Below, piece after piece: positions 56,201-63,719 of a DNA stretch of 64,000 nt (the first letter of the stretch is position 1; every line of letters starts with the position of its first letter). Both the position numbers and the translations under genes were made by a program. Under the pieces are notes generated by a model. That model saw nothing but the letters and a program-made list of their open reading frames with translations, searched no databases and was not told where the DNA came from. The stretch is from contig NZ_JAFFZM010000005.1 in NCBI RefSeq assembly GCF_017676345.1, forward strand, positions 248,001 to 312,000. Reading direction: 5' to 3'. This stretch comes from Streptomyces smyrnaeus (lineage in GTDB: Bacteria; Actinomycetota; Actinomycetes; Streptomycetales; Streptomycetaceae).

Positions 56201-57489
56201 CGTGCTCCCCTCTCCCCGTCGGTGGCGAGCCGACCGTGCGCCGCCGCCGAGGCGCCGCCCCCGCTCCAGGCATCCTCGCCGGCCGCGGAGCCCTCGGCCG
56301 TCTCCGCGTCCTGCGGCAGTTCGGCGACGACGCGGAAGCCGCGCCGGCCGTCGGCGCCGCTGTCGAGCGTCCCCCCGGCGGCCGCCAACCGTTCCGCCAG
56401 CCCCTTCAGCCCCGTACCCGCGGGTCGCGCGCCCTCGTTCGTCTCGGCGCCGGTCGCCTGCGCGGTGGCGGGGCCGCACCCGTCGTCGGTGACCGTCAGC
56501 CGTACCCGGCCGGCTGCGGCGCGCACCTCGATCTCGCACCGTGCGGCCCCGCTGTGCCGCACCGTGTTGGTGACGCTCTCCCGTACCACCCAGCCCAGCA
56601 GCGCCTCGGTCTGCGGGGGCAGCGGCGGGCCATAGCGCCGTACGGCGGGTTCGATCCCCGCCGCCTGAAGCATCGAGTGCGCCCGTTCCAGCTCGCTGTC
56701 GAGGCTGCCGTCGCGGTAGCCGCTCACGGCCTCCCTGATCTCGGTGAGCGCCTGCCGGCCGACCGCCTCGATGTCGGCGGCCTGGGCGAGCGCCGCCCGC
56801 ACATCGCGCTGCGCCAGCCGCCGTACGGCCTCGGCCTTGACGACGATCACCGACAGCGTGTGGCCCAGCAGGTCGTGCAGGTCGCGGGAGAAGCGCAGCC
56901 GCTCCCGTTCGACCGCGCCGCGGGCCAGTTCCTGCCGGGTCGCCTCCAGCTGCCGCACCGTGTCGAAGAGGCTCAGCACCGCCGCGGTGACCAGCCCGGA
57001 GACGAGCGTGCCGTAGCCGACGGACACCGCGTGCGAGAGGTCGCCGTCGCCGTGGTCCCAGCCGGTGAGGGCCCCGGCGGTGCAGCTGAGGGCGAGCACC
57101 CACACCGGAAGCCGCTTGCCCCACAGCTGCCGGACCGTTCCCGAGGCGAGGGAGAGCAGCGGGAAGAACATCATCCATGAGCCGCCGTAGCCCAGCGCCA
57201 CGGCGAAGGTGACGGCGGCCAGTCCGGCGAGTCCGTACAGCGGAGCACGCCCGTCGCGGCGGCGCGGATCGAAGGCGGCGAACACGACGAAGATGTAGAG
57301 GGAGTTGAAGGCGAGCAGCGCCGCTCCGCCGACCCATGGGTTCCCGGATTTCCCCTCGATGACATGGGAGAACGCGCCGAGTCCCAGGAAGAGCCAGGGC
57401 AGGAAGGTGTACTTTCCCGGCCCCTTGCCGTCCCGCGCGGGCCGCGCCCGCGTCACCGCCGTCGTGGTCACGCCTACTGCTGTCGTCAT
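56197..57489 (-). CDS. DesK/NarX-type sensor histidine kinase
   Basis: A 430-residue kinase with about five membrane helices (residues 28-165), a linker helix, a HisKA_3 dimerisation domain with phospho-acceptor His205 in FSRDLHDLLGHTLSVIVVKA, and a HATPase_c domain (LGWVVRESVTNTVRHSGA N-box, VTDDGCGP and GTGLKGLAERL G-boxes). The Ala/Gly-rich tail is disordered. With the overlapping response-regulator gene it forms a membrane-sensing system. ATG 57489 lacks a Shine-Dalgarno; it may be leaderless. It is divergent from the MaoC operon. Confidence 0.9.
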   Translation of the reverse strand: MTTAVGVTTTAVTRARPARDGKGPGKYTFLPWLFLGLGAFSHVIEGKSGNPWVGGAALLAFNSLYIFVVFAAFDPRRRDGRAPLYGLAGLAAVTFAVALGYGGSWMMFFPLLSLASGTVRQLWGKRLPVWVLALSCTAGALTGWDHGDGDLSHAVSVGYGTLVSGLVTAAVLSLFDTVRQLEATRQELARGAVERERLRFSRDLHDLLGHTLSVIVVKAEAVRRLAQRDVRAALAQAADIEAVGRQALTEIREAVSGYRDGSLDSELERAHSMLQAAGIEPAVRRYGPPLPPQTEALLGWVVRESVTNTVRHSGAARCEIEVRAAAGRVRLTVTDDGCGPATAQATGAETNEGARPAGTGLKGLAERLAAAGGTLDSGADGRRGFRVVAELPQDAETAEGSAAGEDAWSGGGASAAAHGRLATDGERGAR

Positions 57490-57606
57490 GGCGTCGACGG
57501 TACGGCGCGCTGCCGTGAGCTGGGCAGATACGAATGTGGGCGGCCGGGTGGGACAAATGTCACCGGATCCGGCCGTGGCGCGGCACCGGCCGCGCCGGCC
57601 CATCGG

Positions 57607-57621
57607 CTGACGGTGCGTCAG
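57607..57621. promoter_or_regulatory. Palindrome CTGACG-GTG-CGTCAG upstream of the MaoC operon
   Basis: A perfect 6+3+6 palindrome, like those at 18215 and 45039, 46 bp upstream of the KstR-like box. The 312-bp gap 57490-57801 holds this site, the box at 57668, a TTATAC candidate -10 at about 57646 and the hairpin at 57723. Confidence 0.5.
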
Positions 57622-57667
57622 CTCTTCCCTTGTCCAGGGGACTGCGTTATACAGGTAGCCGATCGAT

Positions 57668-57681
57668 GAGAACGTGTTCTA
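57668..57681. promoter_or_regulatory. KstR-like box upstream of the MaoC operon
   Basis: GAGAACGTGTTCTA, one mismatch to TNNAACNNGTTNNA (first base). It shares AACGTGTTCTACTG with the perfect box at 50498. Confidence 0.7.
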
Positions 57682-57722
57682 CTGCGGCCGTTCTCCGGGG
57701 GCGTCCGGCCGGTCCCCAGCGG

Positions 57723-57760
57723 CCCTGGCCCGGCCGACGGTGCGGACGGCCGGGCCAGGG
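57723..57760 (+). promoter_or_regulatory. 14-bp leader hairpin before the MaoC gene
   Basis: CCCTGGCCCGGCCG (57723-57736) pairs perfectly with CGGCCGGGCCAGGG (57747-57760), 10-nt loop, followed by TCTTCGTCC. It lies between the KstR-like box and the MaoC start (57802), so it may be a transcription attenuator. Confidence 0.55.
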
Positions 57761-57801
57761 TCTTCGTCCACAGGCCCGAGCGACAAGGAGCCCAGCTTCC
57801 G

Positions 57802-58659
57802 ATGCCCATCGACGTAGCGAAGGCCCTCGCGGCCGAGCCCCGCAGCACCGAGATCTCCTGGGGCCACAAGGACGTCCAGCTCTACCACCTCGGACTCGGC
57901 GCCGGTGTGCCGGCCACCGACCCGGCCGAACTGCGCTACACCCTGGAGAGCAGGCTGCACGTCCTGCCGTCGTTCGCCACCGTCGCCGGTGCGGGCATGG
58001 GTGTGGTCGGCGGACTCTCGGCGCCCGGCATCGAGGTCGACCTGGCCGCCGTGCTGCACGGCACCCAGTCCATCGAGCTGCACCGCCCGATCCCCGTGGA
58101 CGGCCACGCCACCGCGACCGCGCGCGTCGCGGACATCTACGACAAGGGCAAGGCCGCGATCCTCGTACTGCGCACCGACGTCGCCGACGAGGACGGCCCG
58201 CTGTGGACCAGCCGGGCCCAGATCTTCGTCCGCGGCGAAGGCGGCTTCGGCGGCGAGCGCGGCCCCTCCGGTCGGCTGGAGCCCCCGCAGCGGGACCCCG
58301 ACCTCGTCGCCGAGCGCCCCATCCGGGAGGACCAGGCGCTGCTGTACCGCCTCTCCGGCGACTGGAACCCGCTGCATGCCGACCCGGACTTCGCCCGGCT
58401 CGCCGGGTTCGACCGGCCCATTCTGCACGGGCTGTGCTCGTACGGGATGGCGCTGAAGGCCGTGGTGGACGGCGCACTCGACGGGGACGTGGCGCGGGTC
58501 TCGTCGTACTCCGTGCGGTTCGCGGGGATCGTCCACCCCGGTGAGAGCCTGCGGGTGCGGGCCTGGCACCTGGACGAGGGGCGCCTCCAGCTGACCGCGA
58601 CCGTCCCGGAGCGGGAGGACGCGCCGGTACTGGGGGACGGCGTGGTGACCTACGGCTAG
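57802..58659 (+). CDS. MaoC-like enoyl-CoA hydratase (double hot dog)
   Basis: A 285-residue double-hot-dog MaoC dehydratase, comparable with mycobacterial HtdY and Rv3538, which hydrate long or steroid enoyl-CoAs. The N-terminal hot dog spans about 15-150; the C-terminal hydratase motif YRLSGDWNPLHADPDFA has catalytic Asp187 and His192, followed by GFDRPILHGLCSYGMA. It is the first of a three-gene operon (MaoC-ADH-SDR). ATG 57802 has AAGGAG 12 nt upstream. The KstR-like box and CTGACG palindrome upstream fit steroid side-chain beta-oxidation. Confidence 0.88.
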   Translation: MPIDVAKALAAEPRSTEISWGHKDVQLYHLGLGAGVPATDPAELRYTLESRLHVLPSFATVAGAGMGVVGGLSAPGIEVDLAAVLHGTQSIELHRPIPVDGHATATARVADIYDKGKAAILVLRTDVADEDGPLWTSRAQIFVRGEGGFGGERGPSGRLEPPQRDPDLVAERPIREDQALLYRLSGDWNPLHADPDFARLAGFDRPILHGLCSYGMALKAVVDGALDGDVARVSSYSVRFAGIVHPGESLRVRAWHLDEGRLQLTATVPEREDAPVLGDGVVTYG

Positions 58660-58737
58660 CCGCCCCGCGGTCGCATGCCACCGGGAGGAACCCGCCCCGG
58701 CGGAACCTTCGCCCACAACCTCGATGGGAGCTGAACC

Positions 58738-59829
58738 ATGCGCGCAGCGGTACTGCTCGAAACGGGCCAGGACAAACTCGAAGTCGTCGACGACATCGAG
58801 CCGGCCGCATTCGGTCCCGGCAAGGTGCGGGTCCGGATCAAGGCAACCGGACTGTGCCACTCCGACCTCTCCGCGATGAGCGGAGTGCTGCCGCAGCCGG
58901 CCCCGTTCGTGCCCGGACACGAGGGGGCGGGCGAAGTGCTGGAGACGGGGGAGGGGGTGACCCACCTCGCGCCGGGCGACCGCGTCGTGGTGTGCTGGCT
59001 GCCCCCCTGCAACAGCTGCCCCGCCTGCCGCCGCGGCCAGCGCCATCTGTGCCTGGCCGGATTCATGAACGCGGGCACCCCCAACTTCCGCCGTACCACG
59101 GGCGGTACCGCCGAAGGGGAGGTCTTCGGCTTCGCCGGCACGGGTACCTTCGCCGAAGAGGTCGTCCTCGACGCGCCCTGCGCGGTGCCGGTACCGGACG
59201 ACGTGCCGTACGAGGTCGCCGCGCTCATCGGCTGCGGTGTCACCACCGGGCTGGGAGCGGTCTTCAACACCGCACGGGTGGAGGCCGGCACGTCGGTGGC
59301 CGTCATCGGCTGCGGAGGCGTCGGCATCAGCACCATCCAGGGGGCCCGGGTCTGCGGGGCCGCGCATATCGTTGCCGTCGACCCGGTCGCCGGGCGCCGC
59401 GAGGCCGCGCTGCGCTTCGGTGCGACGGAGGCGGTGGCGCCGGAAGAACTCGCCGACGCCAAGCGCCGGATCACCGCGGACGAGGGGTTCGACCACGTCT
59501 TCGAGGTCGTCGGCAGATCGGCGACGGCCCGCACCGCCTACGAGGCCACCCGGCGCGGCGGCACGCTGTGCGTGGTGGGGGCGGGCGCCATGGACGACCA
59601 GCTCCAGTTCAACATGTTCGAGCTGTTCTTCGACGAGAAGCGCATCCTCCCCTCCCTCTACGGCGGCGGCGACGTGCTGCGGTCCTACGACCGCGCGGTG
59701 GCGCTGTGGCGCGCCGGGCGGATCGAGCTGGAGGGGCTGATCACCCACCGGGTGCGCCTCGAAGAGATCAACGAGGCCATCGACCAGATGCGCACGGGGG
59801 AGGCGCTCCGCACCAGCATCTCCCTCTAG
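58738..59829 (+). CDS. Zinc-dependent alcohol dehydrogenase (MDR family)
   Basis: A 363-residue medium-chain dehydrogenase. Catalytic zinc ligands are Cys40 (TGLCHSD), His61 (GHEGAG) and a Cys near 174 (LIGCGVTTG). Structural zinc is held by Cys91, 94, 97 and 105 (CNSCPACRRGQRHLC). The NAD site is VAVIGCGGVGISTIQGARVCG. It looks like class III/AdhD-type enzymes common beside actinobacterial lipid catabolic genes; the substrate is unknown, perhaps a sterol side-chain alcohol. ATG 58738 has GGGAG about 5-9 nt upstream. It lies 78 bp after the MaoC gene. Confidence 0.9.
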   Translation: MRAAVLLETGQDKLEVVDDIEPAAFGPGKVRVRIKATGLCHSDLSAMSGVLPQPAPFVPGHEGAGEVLETGEGVTHLAPGDRVVVCWLPPCNSCPACRRGQRHLCLAGFMNAGTPNFRRTTGGTAEGEVFGFAGTGTFAEEVVLDAPCAVPVPDDVPYEVAALIGCGVTTGLGAVFNTARVEAGTSVAVIGCGGVGISTIQGARVCGAAHIVAVDPVAGRREAALRFGATEAVAPEELADAKRRITADEGFDHVFEVVGRSATARTAYEATRRGGTLCVVGAGAMDDQLQFNMFELFFDEKRILPSLYGGGDVLRSYDRAVALWRAGRIELEGLITHRVRLEEINEAIDQMRTGEALRTSISL

Positions 59830-59865
59830 CGCGACCGCGAGCGCGAGCCACCGAGGAAGGACCGT

Positions 59866-60840
59866 ATGTCTGCGCAGGGCTGTTTGCAGGGCAGGACCGC
59901 CATCGTGACCGGTGCGGGGCGCGGGTTGGGGCGCGCCGAGGCGCTGGAGCTGGGGCGGCTGGGCGCACGGGTCGTCGTCAACGACGTGGCGGGGGCGGGC
60001 CAGGGAGCACCTTCGGGGTCCCCGGCAACCGGGGAAGGCCGCGGCGGGGCGGCGAGGACGCCCGCCGAACAGGTCGCCGCCGAGATCCGGGACGCTGGGG
60101 GCGAGGCCGTCGCCCACCACGGCGACGTGGCCGACCTCGCACAGGCCCGCGAGCTGGTCCGGCTGGCCCTGGACACCTTCGGGTCGCTGGAGGTGCTGGT
60201 CAACAACGCGGGCATCCTGCGGGACCGGATGATCTTCTCGATGAGCGAGGAGGAGTGGGACGCGGTCGTCCGCGTCCATCTCAAGGGCCACTTCGCCACC
60301 ACCCACTTCGCCGCCGCGCACTGGCGCGCGGCGGCGAAGGCGGCGGGCGGACCCGTCTACGGGAGGATCGTCAACACCTCCTCCGAGGCCTTCCTGGCCG
60401 GCTCACCGGGCCAGCCCAACTACGCGGCGGCAAAGGGCGGAATCGTCGGTCTGACGACCTCCACGGCGGGCGCGCTGGCCAAGTACGGGGTGACGGTGAA
60501 CGCCATCTGTCCGCGGGCGCGCACCCGGATGACCGAGGACGTCTTCCAGGGGATCGAGGCACCGGCGGACGGCGTCGACCCGCTGGCGCCGGAACATGTC
60601 TCGCCGCTGGTGGGCTATCTGGCCTCCCCGGCGGCGGCCCGGATCAACGGGCAGGTGCTGGTGGTGCACGGCGGTACGGTGGCGCTGCTGGAGCGGCCCA
60701 AGGTGGCCGCCAAGTTCGACACCGGCAAGGACATGTTCACCGTCGAGGAACTGGACGAGCGGCTGACCCCGTACTTCGCCGAGCGCTCGGCGCAGGAGAA
60801 CTTCGCCGCGGTCGAGGTGCTGGGCCTCAAGAAGGACTGA
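59866..60840 (+). CDS. ChsB1/Hsd4A-like steroid hydroxyacyl-CoA dehydrogenase (SDR)
   Basis: A 324-residue short-chain dehydrogenase. Similarity by eye to M. tuberculosis ChsB1 (Rv3502c), which oxidises the 3-hydroxy group of steroid side-chain acyl-CoA, runs throughout: TGAGRGLGRAEALELGRLGA, VVVNDVAG, VNNAGILRDRMIFSMSEEEW, GRIVNTSSEA, GQPNYAAAKGGIVGLT (catalytic Tyr-Lys), NAICPRARTRMTEDVF and VSPLVGYLASPAAARINGQV. A Gly/Ala insert near residue 45-60 lengthens the usual loop. It is the last gene of the MaoC-ADH-SDR operon, followed by a strong hairpin. Confidence 0.88.
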   Translation: MSAQGCLQGRTAIVTGAGRGLGRAEALELGRLGARVVVNDVAGAGQGAPSGSPATGEGRGGAARTPAEQVAAEIRDAGGEAVAHHGDVADLAQARELVRLALDTFGSLEVLVNNAGILRDRMIFSMSEEEWDAVVRVHLKGHFATTHFAAAHWRAAAKAAGGPVYGRIVNTSSEAFLAGSPGQPNYAAAKGGIVGLTTSTAGALAKYGVTVNAICPRARTRMTEDVFQGIEAPADGVDPLAPEHVSPLVGYLASPAAARINGQVLVVHGGTVALLERPKVAAKFDTGKDMFTVEELDERLTPYFAERSAQENFAAVEVLGLKKD

Positions 60841-60852
60841 CACGGACGGCGA

Positions 60853-60894
60853 AGCCCCGGCCCGCCGCGCCGTTCCGGGCGGCGGGCCGGGGCT
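60853..60894. terminator. Strong hairpin terminator after the SDR gene
   Basis: Perfect 15-bp stem AGCCCCGGCCCGCCG/CGGCGGGCCGGGGCT with a 12-nt loop, 13 bp after the SDR stop. It can serve the convergent 49-residue gene too. There is no U-tract. Confidence 0.85.
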
Positions 60895-60945
60895 CGTCAC
60901 GTGCTCGCACGGGGTGGGCGACGAGCCGTCCGCCCGCCCCGCCGG

Positions 60946-61095
60946 TTACTGTGCGGGCTCGGGGCGGCGGTGGCGCCCCCGGGCCGCTACGGTCTGCTCC
61001 TCATGTGCGGCGGCTTCCCCCCTGTGCTTCCCCCGGTGAGTCCCCTCGCCGGCCGTCTGCGTGTCGCTGGGCGTCTCGGTCTGGGTGTTCGACAT
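60946..61095 (-). CDS. Small hydrophilic protein, 49 residues
   Basis: A 49-residue frame starting ATG 61095 (MSNTQTETPSDTQTAGEG) and ending TAA 60946. About 85-90 percent of codons end in G or C, as expected for a Streptomyces gene. GGAG lies 10 nt upstream. The protein has no hydrophobic segment, is Thr/Gln/Glu-rich at the N-terminus and basic at the C-terminus (RGRHRRPEPAQ). No function is known. It follows the 461-residue gene on the same strand by 95 bp and could be cotranscribed, with the hairpin at 60853 as shared terminator. Confidence 0.55.
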   Translation of the reverse strand: MSNTQTETPSDTQTAGEGTHRGKHRGEAAAHEEQTVAARGRHRRPEPAQ

Positions 61096-61189
61096 CGTGA
61101 TGGCACTCCGTCAATCTCTTGCTCTGCCGTCGTACCCGGCGGAGTTTATCGACCTGACCGAGCGCCTCTCGATCCGTTTCACCGGCCGG

Positions 61190-62575
61190 TCACGCCGTTC
61201 CGCTGGCCAACGGGGCCTGCTGGAGGGGGACCGGTTTGGGCACCGGCTCGGCCCCGGCCCCGAACGAGCGGGCACTGCCTGCGGAAACCCTTCTGCGCAC
61301 CATGGAACCCAGCAGTCCGGACGGCGGTACTCCGTGATCACGATGTTGTAGAGCCGTGACGTCACCACCGGCCGGAGCCGTCGGCTCCGCCCGCTCGGCC
61401 GCCCTCGGCGGCGCACCCGGTGCCGGTCCGGGTGCCGGTCCAGGCGCCGGTCCGAGGGCCGGTCCGGGAGCGGGCGCGGGGGCGGGCGGCGGCCCGGACG
61501 GGGGGTCGGCGGCGCCGCCCTCCTCCTCGTCCGGCAGCGGTGTGCGCATCCGTGCCAGCCCGCACGGGTTGTGCGCCGTCGAACAGGGGACGCGCAGCTC
61601 GCCGTCGGCCGTCCACAGCGCGTGCCCCGTCAGCCACCCCGGCGGGCCGGCCAGGTGCCGCAACTCCCGCAGCCCCGGCCGCCACACGGCCAGCCAGGCC
61701 CCTGCCGGAACCCCGGGTCCCGAAAGCCCGCACGGCACCCTTGGCGCGGGGTCCACGCGCAGCGCCACCGCGCACCGCTCGGGCAGCAGCGTCTGCCCGG
61801 GCTGCACGGCGATCGGCGTCAGCCGGGTGTCTTCTGGGTGCAGCGCCTCGGGGAACCGGACCGGGCGGTGGCTGCCCAGCACGCCCCAGCCCAGCCGCTC
61901 CTCACCCGGCGCGTTCGAGCGGACGAGCAGCAGGCCGCTGTCCCGGTCGGCCAGCAGCAGCCGGTCGTCGCTCTCCTCGGTGATCTCCAGCAGCGGTGAG
62001 ACCTCGCCGCCCGCGCCGAGGTCCACCGCGACCGACTTGACGGGCCCCTCGCCGTCCGGGCCCGCGGCGTCGAGGGCGAGCAGCCGGCCCTCGGGGTCCA
62101 GCCAGGCGCCACCGGAGCACCGGCCGCCCAGGCGCGCGACCCGGACAGGCGGGCGGCAGGAGCCGTCGGCCACCAGCCAGACGCCGGTGGCGCGGCCGTC
62201 CGGCTCCCGGGCCAGGGCGTAGGCGCGGACGCCGCAGGGTGCCGGGGGCAGCAGCCGCAACTCGTCCGTCTCCACGGTGCCCAGCCGTCGCTCACCGGTC
62301 TCCGGGCCCGAGGGGTAGAGCAGCGCCAAGGAGTAACGTCCCTGCGCCCGGCGGGCGATCAGCACCCGTCCGTCCGCGAGCGGCAGTACGCCGCTGTCGG
62401 CCTCCTCGGGCTGTTCCACGGGCAGCGGCACCGCGTACGGCTCCGGGCCGTCGAGCGTCCAGCGCTCCGGATACCACAGCTCCGTGCCGGGCTGCGTGGT
62501 GAGCCTGGCGGCGTAGGAGCCGTCCGCAGCGACCGTGAAGCTCTCGTTCATGACCCTGGCAGCACTCGCAGTCAT
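61190..62575 (-). CDS. Conserved Streptomyces-type protein of unknown function (beta-rich)
   Basis: A 461-residue cytoplasmic protein without signal or membrane segments. Residues 1-345 show repeated strand-like units of propeller type (GVLPLADGRVLIARRAQGRYSLALL, RLLLADRDSGLLLVRSN, LAVWRPGLRELRHLAGPPGW, ALWTADGELRVPC), followed by a Pro/Gly/Ala linker with P-A-P-G-P repeats (near 370-400) and a basic end. I recognise no catalytic motif. ATG 62575 has an excellent GGAGGTGATC 8 nt upstream, which fixes the start. It is divergent from the Nif3 gene. Confidence 0.7.
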   Translation of the reverse strand: MTASAARVMNESFTVAADGSYAARLTTQPGTELWYPERWTLDGPEPYAVPLPVEQPEEADSGVLPLADGRVLIARRAQGRYSLALLYPSGPETGERRLGTVETDELRLLPPAPCGVRAYALAREPDGRATGVWLVADGSCRPPVRVARLGGRCSGGAWLDPEGRLLALDAAGPDGEGPVKSVAVDLGAGGEVSPLLEITEESDDRLLLADRDSGLLLVRSNAPGEERLGWGVLGSHRPVRFPEALHPEDTRLTPIAVQPGQTLLPERCAVALRVDPAPRVPCGLSGPGVPAGAWLAVWRPGLRELRHLAGPPGWLTGHALWTADGELRVPCSTAHNPCGLARMRTPLPDEEEGGAADPPSGPPPAPAPAPGPALGPAPGPAPGPAPGAPPRAAERAEPTAPAGGDVTALQHRDHGVPPSGLLGSMVRRRVSAGSARSFGAGAEPVPKPVPLQQAPLASGTA

Positions 62576-62776
62576 GCCTCGATCACCTCCGGTGACGAAG
62601 CTAGGCGTCGTACTCGCAGTCGAACAGCGACAGTTGCACCGCTTCACGCGGACGGGTGACCGAATACGGCGTTCCGCTGCGAGGCGCCCGGGAGTGTGCT
62701 GACGGCCCTCCCGCGCCCGCCCGCCCCGGGCCGGGCGGGCGCCGACCGGGCCGACGGCGCCGCGGCCGTGGACAGG

Positions 62777-62782
62777 TAGCCT
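62777..62782 (+). promoter_or_regulatory. Candidate -10 element of a leaderless nif3 mRNA
   Basis: TAGCCT (TANNNT type) ends 7 nt before the GTG start of the Nif3 gene, the spacing usual for leaderless actinobacterial transcripts. No clear -35 is seen. Confidence 0.35.
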
Positions 62783-62789
62783 TGCCCCC

Positions 62790-63719
62790 GTGCCAGCACA
62801 GCCCACACTCTCCGAAGTCATCGCAGCGCTCGACACCCTGTGGCCACGCGACCGCGCCGAGCAGTGGGACGCCGTCGGCACCGTCTGCGGCGAGGTGTCC
62901 GACCCACAGGCGCGCGTCAGCCGTGTCCTGTTCGCCGTCGACCCCGTACAGCAGGTCGCCGACGAGGCCGTCGCCAAGGGCGCCGAGCTCCTGGTCACCC
63001 ATCACCCGCTCTATCTGCGCGGCACCACCACGGTCGCCGCCGACACCTTCAAGGGCCGTGTCGTCCACACCCTGATCAAGAACGGTGTCGCACTGCACGT
63101 CGCCCACACCAACGCCGACACCGCCGACCCCGGCGTCTCCGACGCGCTCGCCGGAGCGCTCGGGCTGCGCGTGCTGCGCCCCCTGGTGCCCGACCCCACC
63201 GACCCCGCCGGGCGGCGCGGCCTGGGCCGGATCTGCGAGCTGGAGCGCCCGCTCGCGCTCGGCGACTTCGTCGAGCAGGCCGCCGCCTCGCTGCCCGTCA
63301 CCGCACAGGGCATCCGCGCCGCCGGCGACCCCGCCGCGACCATCTCGACGGTCGCCGTGTGCGGCGGCTCCGGCGACAGTCTCTTCGACGCCGTACGGGC
63401 CGCGGGCGTCGATGCGTACCTCACCGCCGACCTGCGCCACCACCCCGCGTCCGAGGCCCGGGAGCACTCGCCGCTCGCCCTGCTGGACGCCGCGCACTTC
63501 GCCACCGAATGGCCCTGGTGCGAGCAGGCGGCCGCGCAGCTCGACGCCGTCGCCGAACGGGAGGGCTGGGACCTGCGCACCGAGGTCTCGCGCACCGTCA
63601 CCGACCCGTGGACCGCGCACGCCCCCTCGCTGCCGCAGGAGACACCCTTCTCCGGGCGGTCCATGGCACAGCAGACCGCACTGACCGACAACGACCTCAC
63701 CCCGGGAGCCCCCAACTGA
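62790..63719 (+). CDS. Nif3-like dinuclear metal-centre protein
   Basis: A 309-residue Nif3/YqfO-family protein, a hexameric ring with a dinuclear metal site. Metal-ligand motifs are visible as LLVTHHPLYLRG (His-His), VAHTNADTADPG, VCGGSGDSLFDAV and the C-terminal DAAHFATEWP (His and Glu). It has a GTP cyclohydrolase I type 2 (NIF3) fold, but its physiological role is uncertain. GTG 62790 has no Shine-Dalgarno, and a TAGCCT hexamer lies 7 nt upstream, so the mRNA is probably leaderless. The next gene begins at its stop codon. Confidence 0.9.
   Translation: MPAQPTLSEVIAALDTLWPRDRAEQWDAVGTVCGEVSDPQARVSRVLFAVDPVQQVADEAVAKGAELLVTHHPLYLRGTTTVAADTFKGRVVHTLIKNGVALHVAHTNADTADPGVSDALAGALGLRVLRPLVPDPTDPAGRRGLGRICELERPLALGDFVEQAAASLPVTAQGIRAAGDPAATISTVAVCGGSGDSLFDAVRAAGVDAYLTADLRHHPASEAREHSPLALLDAAHFATEWPWCEQAAAQLDAVAEREGWDLRTEVSRTVTDPWTAHAPSLPQETPFSGRSMAQQTALTDNDLTPGAPN

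Noticed and set aside
60901..61359. Plus-strand open frames between the SDR gene and the 461-residue gene
   Set aside because: Composition is Arg/Gly/Pro-rich without family features; the minus-strand 49-residue frame fits codon usage better.
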